From Burkholderia sp. GAS332 (GTDB lineage Bacteria; Pseudomonadota; Gammaproteobacteria; Burkholderiales; Burkholderiaceae), in contig FSRV01000002.1 of NCBI GenBank assembly GCA_900142905.1, positions 1,860,001 to 1,924,000 on the forward strand: 64,000 nucleotides of DNA. Reading direction: 5' to 3'. The notes under the pieces are model-generated. The model was given only the letters and a program-made list of their open reading frames with translations, searched no databases and was not told the origin of the DNA. Shown in pieces: positions 47,829-56,962 of the stretch. Each line of letters begins with the position of its first letter. The first letter of the stretch is position 1. The position numbers were made by a program, and so were the translations under genes.

Positions 47829-48683
47829 CTACCAGGAACTCGCGAAGGCGTGGACAAGCCGATTGAATGCCCCCGGCTTCGCGACGTTCATCCCATGCGA
47901 TGCACCGGCAATGGTTTGTTTGTCCGCGTAATCGATCCAATCCGCCAGCTTGTCAACGTTGTTGCGAAACATGCGAGGGCTCTTTTCGCCCTCGATCAGC
48001 AAGGTCCTGCACTGCACATCACGCGCTGCGTCACGTGAGTACGCCGGCAAAGGGTCACGCAACTGCTTCGGCAGCGTGGCGGCATTGTCGATCGCCATGG
48101 TGCGGAAACTGGCGGGACTCTTGCGCCAGAAGCCAGGCATGCTCACCGAGTCCACGAAAAGCTCCAGTCCGGCGTCAATCGCACCGCTTTCAATCAAATC
48201 CGCGACTTTGGCGCGAAGGACATTGGTCGCAGGTGGCAACGCGGCCTCCGGCATCCCATCGATCTGCAACGGGCCGCCCGGATCGGCCAGCGTCAGCGTT
48301 TTTACCAGCCGCGGATACTCGCGCGCCACGTGGAATGCAACGCACCCTCCCCGCGAGTGCCCCACCAGATGAACCGGCCCGAGGTTCATTGCCGCGATGA
48401 ACTCGGCGAGTTCCGCGACATGTGTCTTCCAGCCAAATTCTCCTTGAATGCACGCATCGGCAGCCGGCCAGTAGTGACTGAGGCTGACCGAAACGCAGAG
48501 GAAATGCTTCGACAGAAACTCGGTTTGACTGCCCCAATAGCGGTAATCGCAAAGCGATCCGTGCACGAAAACCAGCGGCTCTCCCGACCCGCTGATCACA
48601 TAGGGCACGCTGATGCCGGAGGGGACGGTGGCAAAGCACAACTCCGGGACTGCAAGTAGTGAAGGGTCGGTTCGCGCGTTCAT
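47829..48683 (-). CDS. Alpha/beta hydrolase
   Basis: The 284-residue protein has VFVHGSLCDYRYW, the nucleophile elbow GHSRGG, and a late His in AGASHGMNVAKP. It has no signal peptide. The substrate is unknown. AAGGAA lies before the ATG at 48683; an ATG seven codons upstream is less likely. It is divergent from the LysR gene at 48773, which probably controls it through the palindrome between them. Confidence 0.85.
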   Translation of the reverse strand: MNARTDPSLLAVPELCFATVPSGISVPYVISGSGEPLVFVHGSLCDYRYWGSQTEFLSKHFLCVSVSLSHYWPAADACIQGEFGWKTHVAELAEFIAAMNLGPVHLVGHSRGGCVAFHVAREYPRLVKTLTLADPGGPLQIDGMPEAALPPATNVLRAKVADLIESGAIDAGLELFVDSVSMPGFWRKSPASFRTMAIDNAATLPKQLRDPLPAYSRDAARDVQCRTLLIEGEKSPRMFRNNVDKLADWIDYADKQTIAGASHGMNVAKPGAFNRLVHAFASSW

Positions 48684-48741
48684 GGATGGGTTCCTTTCCA
48701 GCACTATGCCCGACGCAGCAATCTAAGGAAATCGCGTAATA

Positions 48742-48758
48742 TTGATGATATCTATCAA
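48742..48758. promoter_or_regulatory. LysR-type operator between the hydrolase and its regulator
   Basis: TTGATGATATCTATCAA has 5-bp palindromic arms (TTGAT/ATCAA) in the 89-base gap between two divergent genes, 15 bases before the LysR start codon. It fits the general LysR-box form and the usual place for autorepression with activation of the divergent gene. Confidence 0.6.
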
Positions 48759-48772
48759 CTTTTCTGATACCA

Positions 48773-49624
48773 ATGAAAGCACTGGATCTGGACGTTCTGA
48801 CCATGATCGTGGCCGTGGCCGACACGGGGAACATTAGTCGCGCGGCGGAAATCGTCCATCGCTCGCAATCGGCGGTGAGCATGCAGATCAAAACGCTCGA
48901 AACCGCGCTCGGCAAGCCGCTTTTCGTGCGCAAGCCGAGAAGCGTGATCCCGACACAAGACGGCGAGGTCCTGCTGACGTTCGCGCGGCGCATGCTCGCG
49001 CTGCGCGACGAAGCGTGGGCGGCGGTGGTCCGGCCTGACGTAACCGGCCGGGTCGTCATCGGTGTGCCCGACGACTACGCGTCGTCACTGCTACCGTCGA
49101 TCCTCAAGAAATTTTCCGCGACCTACCCGAAGGTCGAGATTCAGGTCGTCGGACTGCCGAGCGTGGCGCTTGCACCCATGGTCAAGGACGGATCGGTCGA
49201 CCTGGTCTGCGGGACGCGCGTCAAGGGCCTCTCGGGCGAGTTCATCCGGCACGAACCGATGGTCTGGGCCGCGGCGCCCAGCGCGCATGACATCTGGCGC
49301 GAGCGGCCGCTGCCCATTGCGGTGTTCATGCCGGGCAGCGTCGCCCGGGAAAACGCGATCCGCAGTCTGGAACAGGCGAAGATCACCTACCGGACCTCTT
49401 ACGAGAGCCCGAGCCTGTTGGGCCTTCTCAGCATGGTGGAAGCGGGACTCGCGGTGGCGCCGCTCGCGCAATGTGCGGTTCCCGCTCATCTGAGCTTGCT
49501 CGGCCATGCACAGGGCTTGCCCGAAATCGCCGCGCTGGAGTTGATCCTGGCGCGGAGCGCTAAATCGAAGCGGCCGCCATGTGACTTTCTCGCCGAAAAG
49601 ATCATGTCGGAACTGCGGCGTTAG
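48773..49624 (+). CDS. LysR-family transcriptional regulator
   Basis: The 283-residue protein has an N-terminal winged helix (LDVLTMIVAVADTGNISRAAE, then HRSQSAVSMQIKTLE) and a LysR-type sensor domain. Length is normal. It is divergent from an alpha/beta hydrolase gene with a palindrome between them. Its ligand is unknown. Confidence 0.88.
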   Translation: MKALDLDVLTMIVAVADTGNISRAAEIVHRSQSAVSMQIKTLETALGKPLFVRKPRSVIPTQDGEVLLTFARRMLALRDEAWAAVVRPDVTGRVVIGVPDDYASSLLPSILKKFSATYPKVEIQVVGLPSVALAPMVKDGSVDLVCGTRVKGLSGEFIRHEPMVWAAAPSAHDIWRERPLPIAVFMPGSVARENAIRSLEQAKITYRTSYESPSLLGLLSMVEAGLAVAPLAQCAVPAHLSLLGHAQGLPEIAALELILARSAKSKRPPCDFLAEKIMSELRR

Positions 49625-49938
49625 TTACACCTTGGCGGCGTTAAGTTGCCGCCGTCATGGCACGCCAGAAAAGTATCACCAGGTTTGATTGCGTCGTGCC
49701 GGGAGCGACGAGCCCGCCCAGTCAGGTTTTAATCGGTATTCGCCCGCATTGCTGAACGTCGCGTGGCGATGGAAGATCCGGATGGGTCGTATTTGACCCC
49801 AACGCTTCCGGACGAGTTGGCCCCGCCCGGATAGCACAAAATTATCAAGACCAAGCCGCAAGCTGCTGTTCATCAAAATAAGCCGAACGGCAATCTGCCT
49901 TTAGCATCAACGTTTTTCGACGGGAACGAGAGGCGCAC
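49625..49938. other. Intergenic stretch, no gene supported
   Basis: A GC-rich hairpin just after the LysR stop (about 49634-49653, TGGCGGCG paired with GCCGCCG) may end that transcript. The open frame on the minus strand in this gap has no ribosome binding site and no recognisable product. Confidence 0.5.
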
Positions 49939-51336
49939 ATGTCCACCCAAAAGGCAGCAGAGATCGCGGCGCGTCTCGACAGGCTACCGCCGTCCCGTAC
50001 CATCTGGTCGATGGTGATCCTGATATCGCTTGGCGGCGTATTCGAATTCTACGATCTCTTTTTCACCGGCTATGTCGCGCCCGGCATGGTTCAGTCCGGC
50101 TTGTTCAAACCGGAGTCCCTCGGCTTCTTCGCAGCCCTCCAGCCACTCGCCGTCGCCGGCTTTGGTACGTTCGTGTTCGCGACGTTCGCGGGGCTGTGGG
50201 TTGGCACACTGGTGCTCGGCTTTGTCGCCGACCGGTTTGGCCGACGCTTCATCTTCACCTGGTCGCTGATCTGGTACATGATCTGCACCGTCATCATGGC
50301 TTTCCAGACTTCAGGATTCGCGCTTGATATCTGGCGATTCGTCGCCGGCATCGGTATCGGTGTCGAACTGGTGACAATCGACACTTACATTTCTGAACTG
50401 ATCCCAAGCCAGGAGCGCGGCCGTGCTTACGCCGTGAACCAGTTCATCACCTTCGCGGTTGTGCCGGTGGTCGCGTTTCTCGCCTATGCGTTGAACGGAA
50501 CACGGCCCCTTGGCCTTGACTATTGGCGCGTTGTCATCCTGATCGGCTCGGTCGGCGCTGTGGTCGTCTGGTTTCTGCGCCGAAAGATTCCGGAAAGTCC
50601 GAGATGGCTGGCTCGTCACGGCCGCGTGGACGAGGCCGAGCGGATCATTGCAGACATCGAGCGTCGCGTGACGGCTGAAAAAAATATCGCGCTAGCACCA
50701 CCACAGCCGAGCGCGCCTGAAAAGGAGGGGCGTGGCACGCTGAAGGAGATTTTTTCCCGAAATTATCGGCGGCGGACGATCATCCTATCGATCTTCAATA
50801 TGGCCCAGGTCATCGGCTTCTATGGCTTCGCGGCCTGGGTGCCCACGCTGCTGATTCATCGGGGTATTCACGTCACCGCGAGCCTCGGCTACGCCTTTGT
50901 CATCGCGATCGCCAATCCCTTTGGTCCCTTGCTGGGCACCTTATTCGCGGACAAGATTGAACGCAAGACCCAGATTTGCGGCGGTCTGTTCACCATGGGT
51001 GTGGTCATCGCGATCTTTTCACAAGCCTCCAGTCCGTCGTTACTGATCGCGCTCGGCGTGATATTCACGCTTGCCGCCAACATCATGTCCTATGCGTACC
51101 ATGGTTACCAGGCGGAGCTCTACCCGACCCGGGTGCGGGCCCGCGCGATCGGCTTCGTCTATTCATGGAGCCGGATCGCGGCTGCCTTCGCCGGGCTGGC
51201 GATCGGCATCCTGCTGCACGGCTACGGTGTGCCGGGCGTGGCGGTCTTCATCGGCATGTCGATGGTGGTTGCGATCTGCATGATCCTGCTGGGTCCGTCT
51301 ACGAAAGGTCTGGCGCTCGAGACGATCAACCATTGA
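49939..51336 (+). CDS. MFS transporter, sugar-porter-like
   Basis: The 465-residue protein has twelve membrane helices and MFS motifs GFVADRFGRRFIFT, FVAGIGIGVELVTIDTYISE, RRKIPESPRWLARHGRVDEA and GYQAELYPTRVRARAIG. These place it with the sugar/organic acid (SP/AAHS-like) carriers. It has a central cytoplasmic loop of about 50 residues. The substrate is unknown. AGAGGCG is found just before the ATG. Confidence 0.87.
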   Translation: MSTQKAAEIAARLDRLPPSRTIWSMVILISLGGVFEFYDLFFTGYVAPGMVQSGLFKPESLGFFAALQPLAVAGFGTFVFATFAGLWVGTLVLGFVADRFGRRFIFTWSLIWYMICTVIMAFQTSGFALDIWRFVAGIGIGVELVTIDTYISELIPSQERGRAYAVNQFITFAVVPVVAFLAYALNGTRPLGLDYWRVVILIGSVGAVVVWFLRRKIPESPRWLARHGRVDEAERIIADIERRVTAEKNIALAPPQPSAPEKEGRGTLKEIFSRNYRRRTIILSIFNMAQVIGFYGFAAWVPTLLIHRGIHVTASLGYAFVIAIANPFGPLLGTLFADKIERKTQICGGLFTMGVVIAIFSQASSPSLLIALGVIFTLAANIMSYAYHGYQAELYPTRVRARAIGFVYSWSRIAAAFAGLAIGILLHGYGVPGVAVFIGMSMVVAICMILLGPSTKGLALETINH

Positions 51337-51492
51337 TTTTGCGTAGCTCCTTCATTGATCTTGCAAAGTTTGACGATATTGCGCACCTGAACCTGTCAGC
51401 GGAACCCACTGACGCCGCGTTATATCCATCAGTGTCGTGCGGGCGCGCGACACTGATGGAACCTACCTCGTCTCACACCTACAGGATCAGCG

Positions 51493-51933
51493 ATGAAAAT
51501 ACCGTTTCTTTCCATGGCAGTGGCGACCGGATTACTCGTTGCGACTGCTGGCTATGCGCAGGTCCCGGCCAGCGCGCCGGCCGGATCGACAGCCCTCTGC
51601 AAGGACGGCACGTCCTATTCGGGCGCCTCGAAAAAGGGCGCCTGCGCGGGTCATAAGGGTATCAAGACCTGGTACGGCGCATCGGGTGCCGCAGCAGGCG
51701 CTGCGAGCGCTCCCGCAGGTGCGGCCCCGGCTGTCGCTCCGGCCGCTGCGAGCAGCGCAAAACCGGCGGCAGCCGGTGGCGGCCCCGGCCAGGTCTGGGT
51801 TAATACGAGCACCAAGGTCTACCATTGCCCGACAGACAAGTACTACGGCAAGACGAAGAATGGTGCGTACATGACCGAGGCGGATGCAAAAGCAAAGGGC
51901 TTCCACGCCGATCACGGGAAAGCCTGCCAGTAA
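51493..51933 (+). CDS. Secreted DUF3761-like protein
   Basis: The 146-residue precursor has a signal peptide (to about residue 22, GYA), a DUF3761-type Cys/His segment (TALCKDGTSYSGASKKGACA), an Ala/Pro-rich linker and a conserved C-terminal part (VYHCPTDKYYGKTKNGAYMT) with two further cysteines. The function is unknown. The C-terminal segment occurs in many Burkholderia secreted proteins. A strong hairpin terminator follows. Confidence 0.8.
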   Translation: MKIPFLSMAVATGLLVATAGYAQVPASAPAGSTALCKDGTSYSGASKKGACAGHKGIKTWYGASGAAAGAASAPAGAAPAVAPAAASSAKPAAAGGGPGQVWVNTSTKVYHCPTDKYYGKTKNGAYMTEADAKAKGFHADHGKACQ

Positions 51934-51949
51934 CGATCGCAAGGCAACG

Positions 51950-51982
51950 GCGCACGTCCGGGTCTTACACCCGGACGTGCGC
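51950..51982. terminator. Strong hairpin between convergent genes
   Basis: GCGCACGTCCGGGT (51950-51963) pairs perfectly with ACCCGGACGTGCGC (51969-51982) over 14 bp with a 5-base loop, between the DUF3761-like gene and the end of the sulfite-oxidation genes. It marks the left border of the sulfolactate island. Confidence 0.85.
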
Positions 51983-52003
51983 GTTTATACAGGCGTCCCC
52001 AGA

Positions 52004-52954
52004 TCAGCCGACTCTCGCGTAGTAAAGATTCTGCGGATGCTTCGCTTCGGCGAAAAAGAACCAGCGTTCCGCCACGAGGCCCGCGTATTGCACGAGACAC
52101 GCGGCAGCCAGCAAGCCGAGCGAGACGTCGATCGAATGCAAGCCTGCACCCAGCGCCATCAGCAAGACTGGCACGGCAAACGCGGCCACGAGGAAACCCC
52201 ATTTGACGCCCCGCAGCGTCCCCGCCGATTTGCCGTGAAAGAATTCACGCAGATTGAAAGCGCCGGCGGTAAAACCGCGTGAGACCTGTACGAGCTTCGG
52301 ATTCTTGATGCCGGTCGCGCTTTGCACGGTGGACTTCGGCCGCAAACGCGCATTGCGCATGAGCGACGCCGAGCGGCTGGCACAGCCCGCGAGTGTCAGC
52401 ACGCAGGCACAGACCGCCAACCCCGCCGTCAGCCCCGGCGCGAACCACGCGGTCAGCGCCGTCGCCAGCGTGAACCCGGACGCGCAGCCTAGCAGCACGA
52501 AGTTGACCAGCGTGAGCGGCGTGGCCCACTCCTGCAGAAAACGCAGGCATGCGTAGATCATCGCCGAGCAGACGAATAGCGCGGCGCTCGCCAGTACGCC
52601 GAGCGCGCCTATCGCGAGCGACCACGGCGAGCCGAACGCGTGCGCGACGCCATAGAAAAAAGCACAGGCGAGAAACGCCGGCAGGCAGAGACATTCGCGC
52701 GACAACCACGAGGTTCGCCACATTGCCACCGCACGCCATGCGCGCTCCGGATGCCCGAGATGGAAGAACGACGCGATCAGTCCGAGGCCGCCCAACACCA
52801 CCGACAAGCCCGCGCCGGTGACATAGAACGCATCGGTGGGCGCCGCGATCAGCCCCAGATGCGCAGCCGCTTCCACGCCGACCAGCGCGATCAGCAGCCC
52901 TTGCGCCGCGCCGCTTAAGGTAGTGAGAAAAACCACGGAGAAAGCAGGATTCAT
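52004..52954 (-). CDS. soeC: Membrane anchor subunit (DmsC/SoeC type) of a molybdenum oxidoreductase
   Basis: The 316-residue protein has about eight membrane helices and the DmsC-like start (FSVVFLTTLSGAAQGLLIAL) with LASFFHLGHPERAWRA. It would anchor the FeS and Mo subunits to the inner side of the membrane and pass electrons to quinone. It is the last of three genes (A-B-C order). The general family is DMSO-reductase anchor; the sulfite dehydrogenase assignment comes from the neighbouring sulfolactate genes and the lack of a Tat signal on the Mo subunit. Confidence 0.75.
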   Translation of the reverse strand: MNPAFSVVFLTTLSGAAQGLLIALVGVEAAAHLGLIAAPTDAFYVTGAGLSVVLGGLGLIASFFHLGHPERAWRAVAMWRTSWLSRECLCLPAFLACAFFYGVAHAFGSPWSLAIGALGVLASAALFVCSAMIYACLRFLQEWATPLTLVNFVLLGCASGFTLATALTAWFAPGLTAGLAVCACVLTLAGCASRSASLMRNARLRPKSTVQSATGIKNPKLVQVSRGFTAGAFNLREFFHGKSAGTLRGVKWGFLVAAFAVPVLLMALGAGLHSIDVSLGLLAAACLVQYAGLVAERWFFFAEAKHPQNLYYARVG

Positions 52955-52976
52955 CGTGCGGTCCTTTTAATGTCCT

Positions 52977-53723
52977 TTAGATGCGCGTCGCCATCGACGC
53001 CAGATGCAGTTCGCCGCGCTCGACTTGCGCGTCAAACGATGCCGGCGTATCCATCACTGCCCCCGTCGATTTGCACGAGCAGCCATCGCTGCCGCAGCCC
53101 GAGGCCGACGTGGTGACGCGCGGCAAATAATGATTCGCCGGTTTCGTGTTCCATTCAGGCATCAACTGATAGCCGCCACGCTCCTCGATCGCCTTCGACA
53201 CCACCGACTCCGGGTCATGGATATCGCCGAACAGGCGCGCGGAGGTCGGACACGCGAGCACGCAGGCCGGTTGCCGGTCGCGCTCGGAGAGGTTTTCATC
53301 ATGAATACGATCGACGCACAAGGTGCACTTGGTCATCTCCTTGCGCGCTTCATCGAGTTCGCGCGCGCCATAAGGGCAGGCCCACGCGCAATACTTGCAG
53401 CCGATGCACTTGTCGAAATCGACCAGCACGAGGCCGTCCTCCTTGCGCTTGTAGCTGGCGCCGGTTGGGCACACCGGCACGCACGGCGGGTCTTCGCAGT
53501 GCAGGCACGACTTCGGGAAATGGATCGTCTCGGCGTTCGGAAAACTGCCGGCCTCGAAGCTCTGCACGCGGTTGAAGAATGTGCCGGACGGATCGGCATC
53601 GTAGGGATTCAGGTCGGCGAGACTGCCCGATTCGCCCGACGTGTTCCACTCCTTGCAACTGGTCACGCAGGCCTGGCATCCCACGCATACGTTCAGGTCG
53701 ATCACCAATGCCATCTGAGTCAT
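52977..53723 (-). CDS. soeB: Four-cluster 4Fe-4S subunit (SoeB type)
   Basis: The 248-residue protein carries four cysteine clusters: CVGCQACVTSC, CLHCEDPPCVPVC, CIGCKYCAWAC and CTLC with a later CVLAC. This is the standard DmsB-like electron-transfer subunit. The C-terminus adds a Cys-rich GCGSDGCSCKS tail. The start at 53723 has AAGGAG before it. It links the Mo subunit gene upstream with the anchor gene 22 bases downstream. Confidence 0.82.
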   Translation of the reverse strand: MTQMALVIDLNVCVGCQACVTSCKEWNTSGESGSLADLNPYDADPSGTFFNRVQSFEAGSFPNAETIHFPKSCLHCEDPPCVPVCPTGASYKRKEDGLVLVDFDKCIGCKYCAWACPYGARELDEARKEMTKCTLCVDRIHDENLSERDRQPACVLACPTSARLFGDIHDPESVVSKAIEERGGYQLMPEWNTKPANHYLPRVTTSASGCGSDGCSCKSTGAVMDTPASFDAQVERGELHLASMATRI

Positions 53724-53822
53724 CAAAGGCTCCTTGCTGCTTTATTGCTTTGTTGCGTTATCCGCGTGCTTCTTTACTGTTTAGTCGCGCTTGCGTCGTG
53801 TCCTGGCCGCGTGTGCCTTGCG

Positions 53823-56744
53823 TCACTTGCGCCCAGCCGCGCCACGCAGCCGCGCCGCGAACTCGCCGCGCCCCGCGAAGTAGGTCTGCACGATCCGCGA
53901 GATCACGCCGTTCGAGCCCGGCAGCGCCTGCATCGCGTCGAACTGGGGCAACGTGTGCCGCGCGTCCGCTTCCGCCGGATAGATGCGCACCCGTACGTCG
54001 TACCACGCGGCCTGTCCGGTGATCGGGTCGGAGTTCGACACGCGTCCTGCCGCATCATCCGCGGCGGGCAGTTCGTCCGTGATCAAGTGATTGAGCAGAA
54101 AGCCGCGCTGCGATTCGTTCGCGCCCGCGCCGAGGTTCCATGCACCCGCAGCCTTGCCGATCGCGTTCCACGTCCAGACCGTCCCCGGCTCGACCGTCTC
54201 GCTGAAGCGCGCCATGCAGCGCACGCGGCCCCATTGCGATTCGGCATAGATCCAGCTGCCGTCGGCAATGCCGTTCTCCGCCGCCATCAGCGGATTCATG
54301 TAGAGATAGTTCTCGCCGTGAATCTGCCGCAGCCACGCGTTCTGCGAGTCCCATGAGTGATACATCGCCATCGGCCGTTGCGTCACGGCGGCGAGCGGAA
54401 AGCGTGCGAGATCCGTGGAATGGCTTTCCAGCGGCGCATAAAAGAACGGCAGCGGATCGAAGTACTTCTCGACCCGCGCGCGCAAGTGCTCCGGCGGTTG
54501 CCTGCCGCTCCTGCGGCCCTGCGCGGCAAGCCTGAACTTTTGCATGACGTCGGAGTAAAGCTGGATCAGGATCGGTTCGCTGAATTTGCGAAAGCCGTTC
54601 TTCACCGCCCAGTCGAGATACGGCCCGTTGACGTTGCGCATGTACTGGAGCGTCTCGGGCAGCCGGTAATGGAACACGCAATTGTTCTTCGCGTACTGTT
54701 CCCACTGCCGCGGATTCGGCTCGCCGACCAGCGCCTTGTCGCCGTCCTTGCCGCGCCAGCCGATCAGAAAACCCACGCCCGAATCGGGCGCCGTCGTGTG
54801 ATTGATGATGAAGTCGGGATAGTCGCGAAAGCGCCGCGTGCCTTCGGCGGTCGTGAACGCGGGAAACTTCAGCCGCGACGCCAGTTCGATCAGCACTTCC
54901 TGGAAGGGCTTGCACTCGCCCGTCGGCGGCACGACCGGCACGCGCACCGAATCCACCGGACCGTCGAATTCAGAGATCGGCCGGTCGAGCATCGACATCG
55001 CGTCGTGCCGCTCGAGATAGGTGGTGTCCGGCAGGATCAGATCGGCGAACGCCGTCATCTCCGACTGGAACGCATCGCACACCACGAGAAACGGAATCTT
55101 GTACTCGCCGTTCGCATGCTTGTCGGCGAGCATCTCACGCACCTTCATCGTATTCATCGACGAATTCCACGCCATGTTGGCCATGAAAATCATCAAGGTA
55201 TCGATGGGATACGGATCGCCGCGCCACGCGTTGGTGATAACGCTATGCATCAGGCCATGCACGGCAAGCGGATATTCCCAGGAGAACGCCTTGTCGATCC
55301 GTACCGGACCGCCCTGTTCGTCGATGAACAGGTCTTCGGGGGCGGCGGGCCAGCCGAGCGGCCCGGTCGCGAGCGGCGTGTTCGGCTTGACGGCGTCGGG
55401 GCTGTTCGGCGGTTTGGCCGACGGCGGCACCGCGCGCGGAAACGGCGACTTATGACGAAAGCCGCCGGGGCGGTCAATCGTGCCGAGCAGCGACATCAGC
55501 ACCGCAAGCGCGCGGATCGACTGGAAGCCGTTGGAATGCGCGGCCAGTCCGCGCATCGCATGAAAGGCCACCGGATTGCCGGTCACCGTGTCGTGCGTTT
55601 TGCCCCAGGCATCGGTCCATGGGATCGGCAGCGTGATCCGGTGGTTGCGGCTGGTCTCGATCATTTCGCCCGCGAGGCGGCGAATCGTGTCCGCCGCGAT
55701 CCCGGTGATCTCAGCGGCCCACTCGGGCGTGCAATCGGCCACGCGTTCGCGCAGCAACGCGAACGACGGCGTGACCGGCGTGCCGTCAGCGAGCGTATAG
55801 CGGCCGTCCAGCGCGGGCGTCACGCCCTCTGCATGGTGCGGCACGGCACACGCGGCGGCGGTGTCCCACCAGAGATGATTCTGCGGAAACAGCGGATTGC
55901 CGACTGGCCGCTCCGGGTCACGCACGAACAGGCCGAAGTTTTCGCTGGCTTCGTCGAGGTCGACCAGTTCCGCCGCATTCGTATAGCGCTGCACGAACTC
56001 GTGGTCCCAGGCGTCGGCGGCAATCAATTCGTGCAGGAATGCCATGAACAGCGCGCCGTCGGTGCCTGGCTTGATCGGCACCCACTCGTCGGCAATCGCG
56101 GCATAGCCGGTGCGGATCGGATTGATGGCGATAAAGCGGCCACCCGCGCGCTTGAACTTCGAAATGGCGATCTTAAGCGGATTCGAATGGTGATCTTCCG
56201 CCGTGCCGATCATGAAGAAGAGTTTGGCGCTGTCCAGATCGGGGCCGCCGAATTCCCAGAACGAGCCGCCGATCGTATAGATCATGCCGGCCGCCATGTT
56301 GGCCGAGCAGAAGCCGCCATGGGCCGCGTAATTAGGCGTGCCGAACTGTTTGGCAAAGAGGCCCGTGAGCGCCTGCATCTGGTCGCGGCCAGTGAACAGG
56401 GCGAATTTCTTTGGATCCGTGGCGCGAATCGTGGCAAGGCGCTTCTCGAGCACGTCGAACGCGACTTCCCACGACACCGGCTCGAACTGCGCACTGCCCC
56501 GCTCGGCGCCCGCCTTGCGCATCAATGGCTGGGTCAGGCGCGCGGGCGAGTACTGCTTCATGATGCCGGAGGCACCCTTGGCGCAGATCACCCCCTGATT
56601 CAGCGGATGCTCAGGGTTGCCGTCGATGTAGCGTACCTCGCCTTCACGCAAATGCACGCGAATGCCGCAGCGACAGGCGCACATGTAACAGGTGGTCGTC
56701 TTGACCTCCAGCCGTTCGTTCTGCGTGCGGGCGTGGTGTTCCAT
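53823..56744 (-). CDS. soeA: Molybdopterin oxidoreductase, probable cytoplasmic sulfite dehydrogenase large subunit (SoeA type)
   Basis: The 973-residue protein starts with a 4Fe-4S site (Cys19, Cys22, Cys26, Cys54) and continues with molybdopterin-guanine-dinucleotide-binding domains (FALFTGRDQMQALTG, MIGTAEDHHSNPLKI, and a C-terminal domain near residue 790). It has no Tat signal, so it acts in the cytoplasm, as SoeABC does. SoeABC oxidises sulfite to sulfate and feeds electrons to quinone. The suyAB genes 3-4 kb away produce sulfite, which makes this role likely; polysulfide/DMSO-type reductases are the alternative. GGAGA precedes the ATG. Confidence 0.72.
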   Translation of the reverse strand: MEHHARTQNERLEVKTTTCYMCACRCGIRVHLREGEVRYIDGNPEHPLNQGVICAKGASGIMKQYSPARLTQPLMRKAGAERGSAQFEPVSWEVAFDVLEKRLATIRATDPKKFALFTGRDQMQALTGLFAKQFGTPNYAAHGGFCSANMAAGMIYTIGGSFWEFGGPDLDSAKLFFMIGTAEDHHSNPLKIAISKFKRAGGRFIAINPIRTGYAAIADEWVPIKPGTDGALFMAFLHELIAADAWDHEFVQRYTNAAELVDLDEASENFGLFVRDPERPVGNPLFPQNHLWWDTAAACAVPHHAEGVTPALDGRYTLADGTPVTPSFALLRERVADCTPEWAAEITGIAADTIRRLAGEMIETSRNHRITLPIPWTDAWGKTHDTVTGNPVAFHAMRGLAAHSNGFQSIRALAVLMSLLGTIDRPGGFRHKSPFPRAVPPSAKPPNSPDAVKPNTPLATGPLGWPAAPEDLFIDEQGGPVRIDKAFSWEYPLAVHGLMHSVITNAWRGDPYPIDTLMIFMANMAWNSSMNTMKVREMLADKHANGEYKIPFLVVCDAFQSEMTAFADLILPDTTYLERHDAMSMLDRPISEFDGPVDSVRVPVVPPTGECKPFQEVLIELASRLKFPAFTTAEGTRRFRDYPDFIINHTTAPDSGVGFLIGWRGKDGDKALVGEPNPRQWEQYAKNNCVFHYRLPETLQYMRNVNGPYLDWAVKNGFRKFSEPILIQLYSDVMQKFRLAAQGRRSGRQPPEHLRARVEKYFDPLPFFYAPLESHSTDLARFPLAAVTQRPMAMYHSWDSQNAWLRQIHGENYLYMNPLMAAENGIADGSWIYAESQWGRVRCMARFSETVEPGTVWTWNAIGKAAGAWNLGAGANESQRGFLLNHLITDELPAADDAAGRVSNSDPITGQAAWYDVRVRIYPAEADARHTLPQFDAMQALPGSNGVISRIVQTYFAGRGEFAARLRGAAGRK

Positions 56745-56962
56745 GCTGGGGATCTCCGTCGCTGCTCCGGCTGTGTCGAAGCGGGGTGGGTTCGATATCG
56801 ACCATCCTATCCGCCGCCGGCCCACAAGGGAAATCGCGATTTACGAGAGAAACTATCCGCCATGCTGATGGTTTCAATTGGCCTTCAGTGAGCGCATTTC
56901 CGTCGGGCTGTCCTGCATGCCCATTCGGCAGCCGATTTCAGCATGATCGGTCAGCCATTCCT

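Noticed and set aside
49676..49876. 66-codon minus-strand frame between the LysR and MFS genes
   Set aside because: No ribosome binding site and no recognisable product; it spans the probable promoter of the MFS gene.
52004..56744. DMSO reductase (dmsABC) as the name for the Mo/FeS/anchor genes
   Set aside because: The Mo subunit lacks a Tat signal and the genes adjoin sulfolactate sulfo-lyase genes, so sulfite dehydrogenase (soeABC) fits better.
54357..56891. 844-codon open frame on the plus strand
   Set aside because: It is the antisense shadow of the well-supported SoeA-type gene. Its product is rich in Arg and His, as is typical for antisense frames in GC-rich DNA, and has no recognisable domain.
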